A stretch of 64,000 nucleotides of DNA from Mucilaginibacter achroorhodeus. GTDB lineage: Bacteria; Bacteroidota; Bacteroidia; Sphingobacteriales; Sphingobacteriaceae. Below the pieces are notes generated by a model. It had not been told where the DNA came from and made no database searches. It saw only the letters and a list, made by a program, of their open reading frames with translations. The DNA lies in contig NZ_VOEI01000001.1 of assembly GCF_007846095.1 (NCBI RefSeq), positions 806,001 through 870,000 on the forward strand, given 5' to 3'. Positions 41,985 to 50,499 of the stretch are shown piece after piece; position 1 is the stretch's first letter; every line of letters starts with the position of its first letter. The position numbers were made by a program, and so were the translations under genes.

Positions 41985-42074
41985 ATGTCATTGCGAGTAG
42001 CGGTAGCGACGCGGCAATGTCGTCGCATTTATCTGTAAGAGAGGAGATTGCCACGTTATCGCTCGCAATGACAT
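41985..42074. repeat. GTCATTGCGAG-type hairpin repeat
   Basis: Ends GATGTCATTGCGAGTAGCGG and CGCTCGCAATGACATT are inverted, and inner GACGCGGCAAT/ATTGCC arms pair. It lies between convergent truB and ribF. Confidence 0.85.
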
Positions 42075-42088
42075 TAGAGTGTAGCCTC

Positions 42089-43039
42089 TTAAGCATCAAA
42101 CTGCGGCCCGTCAATCACCATCAGCGCCAGCACATCTTCCCTATCTTTACCTAACTGTACCACCAGCTCATCAAGTGAGGCAAATTTGATATCGCTACGC
42201 ACAAAGTGCAGGAATTCCATGCGTAATTGCTGGTTATAGATATCGTCATTAAAATCAAAGATATTAACCTCAATGTTTCGGCTCATGCCGTTCACCGTTG
42301 GGCGATGACCAATGTAGGCCATGCCTTTGTATTGCCTGCGGTTCACATTTACGCGCACGGCAAAAATGCCGTCATCGGGTATCAGCTTGTAGCTTTCTTC
42401 TATCAAAAGGTTTGCTGTGGGGTAGCCAAGCTGGCGGCCTAATTGGTCGCCTTTGATCACTTTGCCTGTGATAAAGAATGGATACCCCAGGCACTCGTTT
42501 GCAATATGGATATCATTCTCCAGCAAGGCCGCACGTATCCGTGTCGAACTGATGGCTACATCGTTAATATCCTGCTCAGGTATTTCTACTACCTCAAAGC
42601 CATAGCGGGGAGATAATCTTAACAGATCTTGCAGACCACCCTGGCGGTCTTTTCCAAAACGGTGGTCGTAACCTATCACAATTGTTTTGGTTCCTATCTG
42701 GTTCACCAAGATATCACGGATATACTCTTCAGCAGTTTGATTTGAAAAATCGCGGGAGAAAGGTGTGATGATCAAATGGTCTATACCTAATTGCTCCAGT
42801 AATTCAGCCTTCTCATTTATGGTATTGATAAGTTTAAGGCTTTCGTCTTCGGGATGCAATATCATCCTGGGGTGCGGGAAAAAAGTGAGGATCACCGTTT
42901 CGCCGCCTGTACGTTTAGCCAGGTCTTTGATGTGTGCTATGATCTTACGGTGCCCAATGTGCACCCCATCAAACGTACCAATGGTAACCACGGCATTTTC
43001 AACGCGTGTAAAATCGTTTATATGATGGTAGATCTTCAT
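42089..43039 (-). CDS. ribF: Bifunctional riboflavin kinase / FAD synthetase
   Basis: The 316-residue protein begins with an adenylyltransferase domain. Visible are TIGTFDGVHIGHRKII, the IIGYDHRFGKDRQGG strand (Asp-His) and VAISSTRIRAALLENDI (ISSTxIR). A riboflavin kinase domain follows at about residues 185-310, with GHRPTVNGMSRNIEVNIFDF and GxxLGYPTAN. It makes FMN from riboflavin and then FAD. The length is typical. It is convergent with truB and divergent from the DUF2157 gene. Confidence 0.95.
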   Translation of the reverse strand: MKIYHHINDFTRVENAVVTIGTFDGVHIGHRKIIAHIKDLAKRTGGETVILTFFPHPRMILHPEDESLKLINTINEKAELLEQLGIDHLIITPFSRDFSNQTAEEYIRDILVNQIGTKTIVIGYDHRFGKDRQGGLQDLLRLSPRYGFEVVEIPEQDINDVAISSTRIRAALLENDIHIANECLGYPFFITGKVIKGDQLGRQLGYPTANLLIEESYKLIPDDGIFAVRVNVNRRQYKGMAYIGHRPTVNGMSRNIEVNIFDFNDDIYNQQLRMEFLHFVRSDIKFASLDELVVQLGKDREDVLALMVIDGPQFDA

Positions 43040-43198
43040 AACTGCGGCAAAGGTATAACGACAAACTAAATTGCCGAAAGGTTTTTAGTTATTTTATGAA
43101 ACACGGCTCGCGCTTAACCCTCTTAAAAAGAATGTTCTGTAATGCCTGTTTGGGTTGATATTGGGGAGGGAATTATAATTTATTACTTTAGCACTTAC

Positions 43199-44242
43199 AT
43201 GGCCAGGTTAAACCTTGATAAGCAGGAGAGCGATTTTTTAAATAACACCATTGCCCATTGGGAAAAAGAAAACCTGGTGGATGCCGACCAAGCTGCGCGT
43301 TTAAGGCAATCTTATGAAGTTAAAGGGTTCGACTGGATGCGGCTGGCCAAGTATAGCATTTGGGTGGCCCTTTTTTGCGGTGCCATTGCCATTGGGTCGT
43401 TATTTGTAAATAACGCCGTGCTGGAGTGGATAAAAACACTTTATGATACGCCCGATATTGTAATAAGCCTGATATGCGGTGTTGCTGCGGTGGGTTTATT
43501 TTACCTGGGCCGACAAAGAGAGAGGCGCCATCCCGAACAGATTTTCAGCAATGAGGGAACCATTTTTTTGGGGGTATTTTTTACCGCTTGCTGCATTGCT
43601 TACCTGGGTAAAACTTTTGATGATGGTTCAGGTCACTATTCTCTGCTTTTTCTGATCTCGGTAGTCGTTTATGCTTTCCTTGCCTACCGCATGCAATCGA
43701 GGTTAATATGGCTGTTTGCGCTGGTATCATTTGGCAGTTGGTTTGGCACCGAAACGGGCTACCAAACCAATTGGGCATTTTATTTTCTTGGGATGAATTA
43801 CCCGCTGCGTTTTGTAGCCTTTGGACTGCTATTGGTTGGGGCTTGCCATTTGCTCAGGAATAAAAACTGGTTCAGCCATTTCTGGGACCTTACCTACGTA
43901 GTGGGTATGCTTTACCTGTTTATGTCGTTATGGTTACTAAGCATATTTGGCAACTACGGCAGCCTTGATACCTGGTGGCATATCAAACAAATAAGTTTGT
44001 ATTACTGGGGCATTATCTCAGCCATCGTAGCCGGTTTGTTCCTGCTCTATGGTTTAAAAAAGAAAGATGTGATAGCCCGCGAATTCGGCATCACCTTCCT
44101 CATTATCTCCATATACACCAAGTACTTTGAGTATTTTTGGGAAAGCACCAACAAAACGCTTTTCTTCGCCATATTAGCGCTGTCATTTTGGCTGGTTGGC
44201 CGCAAGGCAGAGAAGATTTGGAATGTTAAGATCAATGATTGA
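43199..44242 (+). CDS. DUF2157-type membrane protein
   Basis: The 347-residue protein starts with a helical cytoplasmic segment (DFLNNTIAHWEKENLVDADQ ... LRQSYE, the DUF2157 pattern). Nine or ten hydrophobic segments follow, such as YSIWVALFCGAIAIGSLFV, IVISLICGVAAVGLFYLG and GIISAIVAGLFLLYGL. Function unknown. An upstream ATG at 43142 would add 19 residues. I prefer the ATG at 43199 because a -7 box (TACTTTAG near 43184-43191) falls just before it, with TTGG 19 bases further up. Confidence 0.82.
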   Translation: MARLNLDKQESDFLNNTIAHWEKENLVDADQAARLRQSYEVKGFDWMRLAKYSIWVALFCGAIAIGSLFVNNAVLEWIKTLYDTPDIVISLICGVAAVGLFYLGRQRERRHPEQIFSNEGTIFLGVFFTACCIAYLGKTFDDGSGHYSLLFLISVVVYAFLAYRMQSRLIWLFALVSFGSWFGTETGYQTNWAFYFLGMNYPLRFVAFGLLLVGACHLLRNKNWFSHFWDLTYVVGMLYLFMSLWLLSIFGNYGSLDTWWHIKQISLYYWGIISAIVAGLFLLYGLKKKDVIAREFGITFLIISIYTKYFEYFWESTNKTLFFAILALSFWLVGRKAEKIWNVKIND

Positions 44243-44348
44243 ACTTCTACATTTTAGTCTCATAACAACTTTATCAAAGCTTTGGCAGCCTGAAGCTATC
44301 CCTACAGCTCACATTACCGTTAAATATTGTTAATTATAAAACATAAAC

Positions 44349-44379
44349 TTTTACCTTTATAGCTGGTTTGTTAATTTCG
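44349..44379 (+). promoter_or_regulatory. Promoter of the ftsX gene
   Basis: TTTT (44349-44352), 19 bases, then TAATTTCG (44372-44379) matches TTTG-N19-TAnnTTTG with one mismatch in each box. The ATG at 44456 is preceded by a TCATATCTCA-type word spacer. Confidence 0.5.
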
Positions 44380-44406
44380 CAAACTATAAGACTGGGTGTA
44401 AGGTAT

Positions 44407-44452
44407 TAGGGTTGTCTCATATCTCACATCTAAAATCTCATATCTATAAGGG
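44407..44452 (+). repeat. Low-complexity word spacer (TCATATCTCA type)
   Basis: Near-tandem copies of TCTCATATCTCACATCTAAAATCTCATATCT fill about 44415-44445, a few bases before the ftsX start codon. No inverted partner arm is clear here. Confidence 0.7.
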
Positions 44453-44455
44453 CAC

Positions 44456-45334
44456 ATGGAAGAATTTGAAGCAAGCGCATCGGCGAAGAAAACCAAAACC
44501 ATATACATATCAACCGTATTTGGTATTGCTATGGTATTACTGATGGTTGGCCTGCTGGGTTTGATATTAGTACACGCTAATAACCTTTCGCGTTATGTAA
44601 AGGAGAATATCGTGCTGAATATCTTTATGGATGACTCTGCCCATGAGACAGATGTACTGCAATTGCAAAAACAACTGGATGCCAACCCCATGGTAAAGCA
44701 AACGCAGTATGTAAGTAAAGAACTTGCTGCGCGTAACCTGCAAAAAGACCTTGGTGAAGATTTTGTGAAGTTTTTGGGTTACAACCCGCTTTCGCAATCG
44801 CTTGATGTTTACTTAAAGGCCGATTACGCCAATAATGCAGGTATTGATAAATTTAAAGCCGAGCTACTGAAGAACAAATTGGTTAAAGAGGTTAAATATC
44901 AGCAGTCACTGGTAGACCAGATGAACGCTAACATTACTTCCATCAGTTTAATAATCGTAGTTTTTGCGGGCATATTTGTGATACTTTCTGTGGCGCTTAT
45001 TAACAATACCATCCGCTTGGCTATTTACTCCCAACGTTTTTTGATCAAATCAATGCAGTTGGTTGGTGCAACCAAAGGGTTTATTCGCAAGCCATTTTTA
45101 CTTTACGGTTTATGGCATGGTTTACTGGGCGCTTTAATTGCCATTGTGATACTGGTAGGTACGCTTTACTTTGCCAATCAGCAGATACCAGACCTGGTGA
45201 TACTGCAAAGCCCGGTAGAATTTGGCTTTGTGTTTTTGGGAGTAATTGCTATCGGCATTTTCATTTCAGGGTTCAGTACGTTCCTGGCAGTTAACAAGTT
45301 TTTACGTTTAAAAATATACGATCTATACAGATAA
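44456..45334 (+). CDS. ftsX: Cell-division permease FtsX
   Basis: The 292-residue protein has a first membrane segment (about residues 17-40) and a periplasmic domain of about 130 residues (SKELAARNLQKDLGEDFVKFLGYNPLSQSLDVYL). Three C-terminal membrane segments include ALINNTIRLAIYSQRFLIKSMQLVGATKGFIRKPFLLYG, the FtsX/MacB signature. FtsX with FtsE regulates peptidoglycan hydrolases at the division site. FtsE is not in the window. It is followed by the DUF3098 and uppP genes, a Bacteroidota gene order. Confidence 0.93.
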   Translation: MEEFEASASAKKTKTIYISTVFGIAMVLLMVGLLGLILVHANNLSRYVKENIVLNIFMDDSAHETDVLQLQKQLDANPMVKQTQYVSKELAARNLQKDLGEDFVKFLGYNPLSQSLDVYLKADYANNAGIDKFKAELLKNKLVKEVKYQQSLVDQMNANITSISLIIVVFAGIFVILSVALINNTIRLAIYSQRFLIKSMQLVGATKGFIRKPFLLYGLWHGLLGALIAIVILVGTLYFANQQIPDLVILQSPVEFGFVFLGVIAIGIFISGFSTFLAVNKFLRLKIYDLYR

Positions 45335-45396
45335 TCATTGGGTCATTGAGTCATTATTCACTCATTTACACCATCACTCATTCACTCATTAAAAAG
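45335..45396 (+). repeat. Low-complexity word spacer (CATTGAGTCATT type)
   Basis: Repeated CATTGGGTCATTGAGTCATTATTCACTCATT and CATCACTCATTCACTCATT fill the whole space between the ftsX stop and the DUF3098 start. Confidence 0.75.
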
Positions 45397-45675
45397 ATGG
45401 CATTAAGAGAAACAAAAACAACAGGTAAAGCTGCAACACCAGCAGCAAAAAGCACCGAAGCGCCTGTGAACACCATACCTGCACAGTTTGTATTCAGTAA
45501 AAACAACTACATGTGGCTTATCATAGCCATTGCGGTGGTTGCCTTTGGCTTTGTGTTAATGAGCGGCACCACTGATATTTACAGCACTACCAAAATTGTG
45601 ATAGCGCCCATCGTAGTTTTAGCCGGCTTCGGCATCGGTTTTTATGCTATCCTAAAAAAGCCAGCCGCTAAATAA
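45397..45675 (+). CDS. DUF3098-family membrane protein
   Basis: The 92-residue protein has an Ala/Thr/Lys-rich cytoplasmic N-terminus and two membrane segments ([21 protein letters not shown] and [22 protein letters not shown]). This is the DUF3098 pattern known from the ftsX-uppP neighbourhood of Bacteroidota. Function unknown. A longer start at 45346 would translate the repeated-word spacer, so the ATG at 45397 is chosen. The stop codon overlaps the uppP start by 1 base (TAATG). Confidence 0.87.
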   Translation: MALRETKTTGKAATPAAKSTEAPVNTIPAQFVFSKNNYMWLIIAIAVVAFGFVLMSGTTDIYSTTKIVIAPIVVLAGFGIGFYAILKKPAAK

Positions 45676-46469
45676 TGAACATTATACACGTTATAGTCCT
45701 TGCTATTATTGAAGGGCTAACCGAGTTTTTACCGGTATCCTCAACCGGGCACATGATCATTGCATCATCGGTAATGGGTATAGCAACAAATGATTTTGTA
45801 AAGCTATTTACCGTTGCTATACAGTTAGGTGCTATCCTATCGGTGATCATTTTATACTGGAAGCGTTTTTTTCAATCGGTTGATTTTTATATTAAACTCA
45901 TCGTAGCGTTTATTCCCGCCGCTGTATTTGGCTTGCTTTTCAGCAAAAAGATAGACGCGCTATTAGAAAGTGCACTTACCGTAGGCATCACATTATTTAT
46001 CGGCGGTATTATCCTCTTGTTCGTAGATAAATGGTTTAACCACGCGGATGTAAAAGAGGAGAAAGCGATAAGTTACCCAACTGCGTTTAAAATAGGCCTG
46101 TTCCAGTGTCTGGCCATGATACCGGGTACCTCACGCTCAGCAGCTACCATTGTTGGTGGTATGGCGCAGAAGCTTAGCCGTAAGGCAGCGGCAGAATTCT
46201 CTTTCTTTTTAGCCGTGCCTACTATGTTTGCCGCAACCGGCAAAAAACTGTATGATTTTTACAAGGAAGGGCACCGCTTTACCGGCGAAGAAATTAAGCT
46301 ATTGGCCGTGGGCAATATCATAGCTTTTATAGTTGCATTATTAGCTATCAAAACGTTTATTACCTTTTTAGAAAAACGTGGCTTCAGGTTATTTGGCTGG
46401 TACCGTATATTGGTAGGCGGCGTTATTATTATCCTGTATATGACCGGGCACAATCTGGAAGTGATATAA
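45675..46469 (+). CDS. uppP: Undecaprenyl-diphosphatase
   Basis: The 264-residue membrane protein has the UppP/BacA signatures: [21 protein letters not shown] (Glu-rich motif 1) and the second motif [17 protein letters not shown] with the Arg. About eight membrane segments are present. It dephosphorylates undecaprenyl diphosphate to recycle the lipid carrier for cell-wall synthesis and contributes to bacitracin resistance. Start overlaps the previous stop (TAATG). Confidence 0.96.
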   Translation: MNIIHVIVLAIIEGLTEFLPVSSTGHMIIASSVMGIATNDFVKLFTVAIQLGAILSVIILYWKRFFQSVDFYIKLIVAFIPAAVFGLLFSKKIDALLESALTVGITLFIGGIILLFVDKWFNHADVKEEKAISYPTAFKIGLFQCLAMIPGTSRSAATIVGGMAQKLSRKAAAEFSFFLAVPTMFAATGKKLYDFYKEGHRFTGEEIKLLAVGNIIAFIVALLAIKTFITFLEKRGFRLFGWYRILVGGVIIILYMTGHNLEVI

Positions 46470-46556
46470 ATTTGGCAATTTATCTGCCTGATTTTCTGTT
46501 TTTTACACTTTAAAACTGCAATCCTACTGTCATCATTGTTAAATTGATGGCCAATA

Positions 46557-46587
46557 TTTGATTTACAAAAAATTAAACGTACTTTTG
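46557..46587 (+). promoter_or_regulatory. Promoter of the DEAD-box helicase gene
   Basis: A perfect match to the Bacteroidota consensus: TTTG (46557-46560), exactly 19 bases, TACTTTTG (46580-46587). The 5' leader of about 35-40 bases contains a short hairpin (TGGC..GCCA near 46596-46611). Confidence 0.85.
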
Positions 46588-46628
46588 CACCCGATTTGGC
46601 GATGTTGCCAGATTCGTTATTTTAATTC

Positions 46629-48470
46629 ATGAACAACCCATTTATTGAACTGGGAATCCGTCATGATATTGTTAATGCCATCTCTGAATTAGGATTTGAA
46701 AATCCTACTCCAATCCAGGAACAGTCAATCCCGGTATTGTTAACAGGCAGCAACGATTTTGTCGGATTAGCCCAAACCGGGACCGGTAAAACAGCTGCCT
46801 TTGGACTGCCGTTATTAGAACTATTAGATTTCGAAGAAAATCATCCGCAGGCTCTTGTTTTATGCCCAACTCGCGAACTTTGTTTACAGATCGCGAACGA
46901 CATTAACAACTACGCCAAAAAAATGAACAACGTACATGTTGTTGCCGTTTATGGCGGTGCAAGTATCAGCGATCAGCTGCGTCAAATTCGTCGCGGTGTG
47001 CAGATCGTTGTAGCTACACCAGGCCGTATGCTGGACATTATTAACCGTAAGGCGATAGACTTTTCGCAGGTTAAGTATGTTGTTTTAGACGAGGCAGATG
47101 AAATGCTCAACATGGGCTTCCAGGAAGATATTGACAATATTTTATCAACCACTCCCGACGAGAAAAAGACCTGGCTGTTTTCGGCCACTATGCCTGCTGA
47201 GGTAAGAAGAATTGCAAAAAAATACATGGATAACCCTTTTGAGTTAACCATGGGTACTAAAAATACAGGTAACGCTAATATCGAGCATGAGTACTACGTA
47301 GTACGTGCCCGCGATAAATACGCTGCCTTTAAACGCATTGTTGACAATAACCCTGAGATCTTCGGTATCGTTTTTTGCCGTACCAAAATTGAGACCCAGG
47401 AAATTGCAGAAGCGCTTATTAAAGACGGTTACAACGCCGATTCTTTACACGGTGACCTTTCGCAGCAACAACGCGACAAGGTAATGAAACGCTACCGCGA
47501 ACGCAGCCTGCAGTTGTTAATTGCAACTGACGTTGCAGCACGTGGTATTGATGTTAATGACGTTACACACGTAATTAACTATTCGTTACCTGATGAGATA
47601 GAGAACTATACACACCGTAGCGGCCGTACTGCACGTGCCGGTAAAACAGGTGTATCTATCGCTATTGTAAACAGCAAAGAGCTGGGTAAGATACGCCAGA
47701 TAGAGCGTGTTATTGGTAAAAAGTTTATCAAGGCTGAGATACCTTCTGGTTTCGACGTTTGCGAAAAACAACTTTTTGCCCTTGTACACAAAGTACATAA
47801 TGTAGAGGTTAACGAAAGCCAGATAGAGCAATACATCCCGCGTATCATGGATGAGTTTGCCGAGCTGAGCAAAGAAGAAATTATTAAACGATTTGCATCG
47901 CTTGAGTTTAACCGCTTCTTAGAATATTACCAGAATGCACCGGATCTTAACGCCCCTGCTGATGATTTCCGCAGCAGAGAAGGCGCAGCTCAAGGCGATC
48001 GCTTTAACCGCGATGGCATGCGTTCAGAATACACACGCCTGTTTATTAACTTAGGCAGTGTTGATGAGTTTAACCGCGGCGATCTGCTGGGTTACATTTG
48101 CAACAACGCTAAGATAACCGGCCGTAACGTTGGTAAAATTGACGTTAAAGGTGTTTACTCTTTCTTTGAAGTAGTTAATGCCGATGTAGATAACGTAATG
48201 AACAACTTTAAAGGCATTGACTTTAAAGGCCGTCCGGTACGTATCGAGATATCAGGCGAAGGTGTTAGCAGCAGCAACCGTGGTGGCGGTGGTGGCCGCC
48301 GTGAAGGTGGTTATCAGAAACGCGAAGGCGGTTACCGTGGCGACAGGCGCGAAGGCGGCGAACGCCGCGAGACAAGCTTTGCCGGTGCCGGCGCTAACAG
48401 CGGTGGTGGCTTCCGTGATTTTAGTGGCAAACGCCGCGAAGATCGCCCGGAGCGCCGCAAAAGGTTTTAG
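46629..48470 (+). CDS. DEAD-box RNA helicase (DeaD/CsdA-like)
   Basis: The 613-residue protein contains the helicase motifs in order: Q motif (FENPTPIQEQSIP), motif I AQTGTGKT, Ia PTRELCLQ, II VLDEADEM, III FSATMP, and VI HRSGRTARAG. A DbpA-type RNA-binding domain follows at about residues 455-550 (FINLGSVDEFNRGDLLGYICNNA). A Gly/Arg-rich tail (RGGGGGRREGG, KREGG, GDRREGG) ends it. Such helicases unwind structured RNA in ribosome assembly and mRNA turnover and are often cold-induced. It has a perfect promoter and ends in a terminator, so it is monocistronic. Confidence 0.95.
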   Translation: MNNPFIELGIRHDIVNAISELGFENPTPIQEQSIPVLLTGSNDFVGLAQTGTGKTAAFGLPLLELLDFEENHPQALVLCPTRELCLQIANDINNYAKKMNNVHVVAVYGGASISDQLRQIRRGVQIVVATPGRMLDIINRKAIDFSQVKYVVLDEADEMLNMGFQEDIDNILSTTPDEKKTWLFSATMPAEVRRIAKKYMDNPFELTMGTKNTGNANIEHEYYVVRARDKYAAFKRIVDNNPEIFGIVFCRTKIETQEIAEALIKDGYNADSLHGDLSQQQRDKVMKRYRERSLQLLIATDVAARGIDVNDVTHVINYSLPDEIENYTHRSGRTARAGKTGVSIAIVNSKELGKIRQIERVIGKKFIKAEIPSGFDVCEKQLFALVHKVHNVEVNESQIEQYIPRIMDEFAELSKEEIIKRFASLEFNRFLEYYQNAPDLNAPADDFRSREGAAQGDRFNRDGMRSEYTRLFINLGSVDEFNRGDLLGYICNNAKITGRNVGKIDVKGVYSFFEVVNADVDNVMNNFKGIDFKGRPVRIEISGEGVSSSNRGGGGGRREGGYQKREGGYRGDRREGGERRETSFAGAGANSGGGFRDFSGKRREDRPERRKRF

Positions 48471-48533
48471 TTTAGTTTAAGTATGCCTGCGGTTTAAAAC
48501 CGCATGGCATCATGTTTTAGTTTTGTTTTTTCA

Positions 48534-48567
48534 TAAAGCCTTCCGCCACAAACGGAGGGCTTTTCTT
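48534..48567 (+). terminator. Terminator after the helicase gene
   Basis: AAAGCCTTCCG pairs with CGGAGGGCTTT (one G-T pair) around a seven-base loop (48535-48563), followed by TCTTTT. A second hairpin, ATGCCTGCGGTTTAAAACCGCATGGCAT (48483-48510), lies just before it. Confidence 0.8.
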
Positions 48568-48897
48568 TTATTTACTAAACTCAACAGCCACAGTATCATC
48601 AGGCATAACCAGGCTAAGGCTACGGTCATCAAGTTTCTTGATCACAAATTTGGTGTAAGGCTGGTTGCCTTCAAAAGAAGTGAATATGGTATCGGCTTTC
48701 ATAAAATAATCCTCGGGGATGGGCGCCTCACCATCTGCCATGGTAAATTGCTTATCGGTTATTTTAAGGGTGATAGCGCCGTCTTTAGATTTCCACGTGC
48801 CATGCAATCTTTTATCGGTTTTTGTATTGGTATGGCAAGCGCTCATGCCCAGTACTGCGCCGGTTACGTGTATAAATACGAGTGCAAAAGTTTTCAA
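48568..48897 (-). CDS. Small lipoprotein, unknown function
   Basis: A frame of about 110 residues has a hydrophobic leader with a lipobox-like end (VLGMSACHTN) and a domain with TWKSKDGAITLKITDKQFTM and LDDRSLSLVMPDDTVAVEF, which resembles small lipocalin-like or glycoside-like beta proteins. I do not recognise a family. A TTG at 48897 is the likeliest start. A GTG at 48924 falls inside the terminator of the gene upstream. It is convergent with the helicase gene. Confidence 0.65.
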   Translation of the reverse strand: MKTFALVFIHVTGAVLGMSACHTNTKTDKRLHGTWKSKDGAITLKITDKQFTMADGEAPIPEDYFMKADTIFTSFEGNQPYTKFVIKKLDDRSLSLVMPDDTVAVEFSK

Positions 48898-48916
48898 TAT
48901 GGTATAGGTAGTTAAT

Positions 48917-48949
48917 AAAAGCACCCGCTTAAACGGGTGCTTTTATATT
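48917..48949 (-). terminator. Terminator between two small secreted-protein genes
   Basis: On the minus strand AAAGCACCCG and CGGGTGCTTTT form a ten-pair stem with a six-base loop, followed by T/A. It lies 8 bases after the stop codon of the 115-residue protein gene. Confidence 0.8.
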
Positions 48950-48953
48950 GTTA

Positions 48954-49301
48954 TTACATTTCTGCCGGTTTGTTTTTCAACCGTGCTTTAGATACGTAAA
49001 CATGATGGCCTTTTTTGTTTACGTAGTAGTACTTAGAGTCCTTATCGATGTAAATAGTTTGTCCTTGTGGCCCTACTTTATCATCGTATTTTTTATCAGC
49101 AACAGCCGAAGCGCCTTTTGAAGCAAGCTCCGCAGTTTTATTACCAACTGTTTTACCGGCTTTTTTGGTAGCTTTCCAACCTTTTTTTGCTGTCATACCA
49201 ACCTTTTCGCCAAAGGTGGTGTCTTTGTGGGTTTGTGCCATAGCCGACGATGCTGCAAACAACGTAGCAGCAAACAAGGCTGTTTTAAATAGTTTTTTCA
49301 T
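48954..49301 (-). CDS. Small secreted Lys-rich protein
   Basis: The 115-residue protein has a signal peptide (MKKLFKTALFAATLFAASSAMAQ). A Lys/Ala-rich segment follows (KKGWKATKKAGKTVGNKTAELASKGASAV), which is probably a helix, then a beta-rich Tyr-containing end (TIYIDKDSKYYYVNKKGHHVYV). Short relatives of this kind are frequent in Sphingobacteriaceae, but I know of no function. Its own terminator follows. Confidence 0.72.
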   Translation of the reverse strand: MKKLFKTALFAATLFAASSAMAQTHKDTTFGEKVGMTAKKGWKATKKAGKTVGNKTAELASKGASAVADKKYDDKVGPQGQTIYIDKDSKYYYVNKKGHHVYVSKARLKNKPAEM

Positions 49302-49327
49302 GATCGGATATTAAATTAACTACCCTA

Positions 49328-50335
49328 TCAACTCAATTTCTCTGCCAATTTTTGCATTTCTATTGCAGGCGAGGCCTTCTTGTACAAAATAGCGTAAACA
49401 GCCTCGCATATAGGCATTTCTACCTTGTATTGTTTATTCACCTCGTGTAGGCAATTTACTGCATAGTAGCCTTCTGCGATCATGTTCATCTCCAGCTGCG
49501 CCGACTTAACCGTATATCCCTTACCTATCATGTTACCAAATGTACGGTTGCGGCTAAACTGCGAGTATGCGGTAACCAGCAGGTCGCCAAGGTAGGCCGA
49601 TTCTTTAATGTCCCTGTCAATAGGGTGTACAACGTTTACAAAACGCTCCAGCTCACGTATGGCATTTGATATCAATACCGACTGGAAGTTATCGCCATAA
49701 CCAACTCCGTGGCATATACCGCTGGCCATGGCGTAAACGTTCTTTAATACAGCACCATATTCAGTTCCGTAGATATCATCAGACACAACGGTTTTAATGT
49801 ACCGCGTGCTTAGCATACCTGCAAATGCAGCAGCAAGCTCTGTATCCTGGCAGGCAATGGTAAGGTATGATAGTTTTTCAAGCGCTACTTCCTCAGCATG
49901 GCAGGGACCACTGATGACCAATATTTTTTCAAATGGCACCTGGTACGTTTCATGCAAAAATTCACCGATGATCTTATTCTCATCGGGTACGATACCCTTA
50001 ATGGCCGATACGATGTTTTTGCCCTGCAGATCTTCTGCTGTTATGCCCGTTAATGCCTCTTTTAAAAAAGCCGCCGGTACATTCAGTAATATAAAGTCGG
50101 CGTCACTGATCAGTGGTTTGATGTCAGTTCCTATATTCTCTGCATCAAGTTTTATTTCAACCGAGCTTAGGTAATGCGGGTTATGACGAAAGTTTTTAAT
50201 GTAGTCCGCTGCCTCAGCGTTACGCATCCACCATGATACCTCTTTAGGCATGGTGTTATCGGTAAGCATTTTGATGTTAGCAGTAGCCCAACTGCCTCCG
50301 CCTATAACAGCAATTTTATTGATTTGCTTAAGCAT
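49328..50335 (-). CDS. gpsA: Glycerol-3-phosphate dehydrogenase [NAD(P)+]
   Basis: The 335-residue protein begins KIAVIGGGSWATANIKML, the GxGxxG nucleotide-binding motif. It has LISGPCHAEEVALEKLSYLTIA and the substrate-binding KNVYAMASGICHGVGYGDN, then YLGDLLVTAYSQFSRN. It makes glycerol-3-phosphate for phospholipid synthesis. A longer start at 50383 is possible but adds residues unlike GpsA. I took the ATG at 50335. It ends 26 bases upstream of the small secreted-protein gene, same strand. Confidence 0.95.
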   Translation of the reverse strand: MLKQINKIAVIGGGSWATANIKMLTDNTMPKEVSWWMRNAEAADYIKNFRHNPHYLSSVEIKLDAENIGTDIKPLISDADFILLNVPAAFLKEALTGITAEDLQGKNIVSAIKGIVPDENKIIGEFLHETYQVPFEKILVISGPCHAEEVALEKLSYLTIACQDTELAAAFAGMLSTRYIKTVVSDDIYGTEYGAVLKNVYAMASGICHGVGYGDNFQSVLISNAIRELERFVNVVHPIDRDIKESAYLGDLLVTAYSQFSRNRTFGNMIGKGYTVKSAQLEMNMIAEGYYAVNCLHEVNKQYKVEMPICEAVYAILYKKASPAIEMQKLAEKLS

Positions 50336-50499
50336 GTATATGATTAATGTCCCTCTCGGCCATTCGGTTTGCCGGTGCCGCAAATTAGTGAAATTATACG
50401 GAGAAGCCGAAAGGATTTACATTCGTCATTAGTTGTTCTTGATAGTGTTTTAGGTAGCCAAAGGAATCACAATAGAATGTAGGCCTTTGCTTTGATCAA

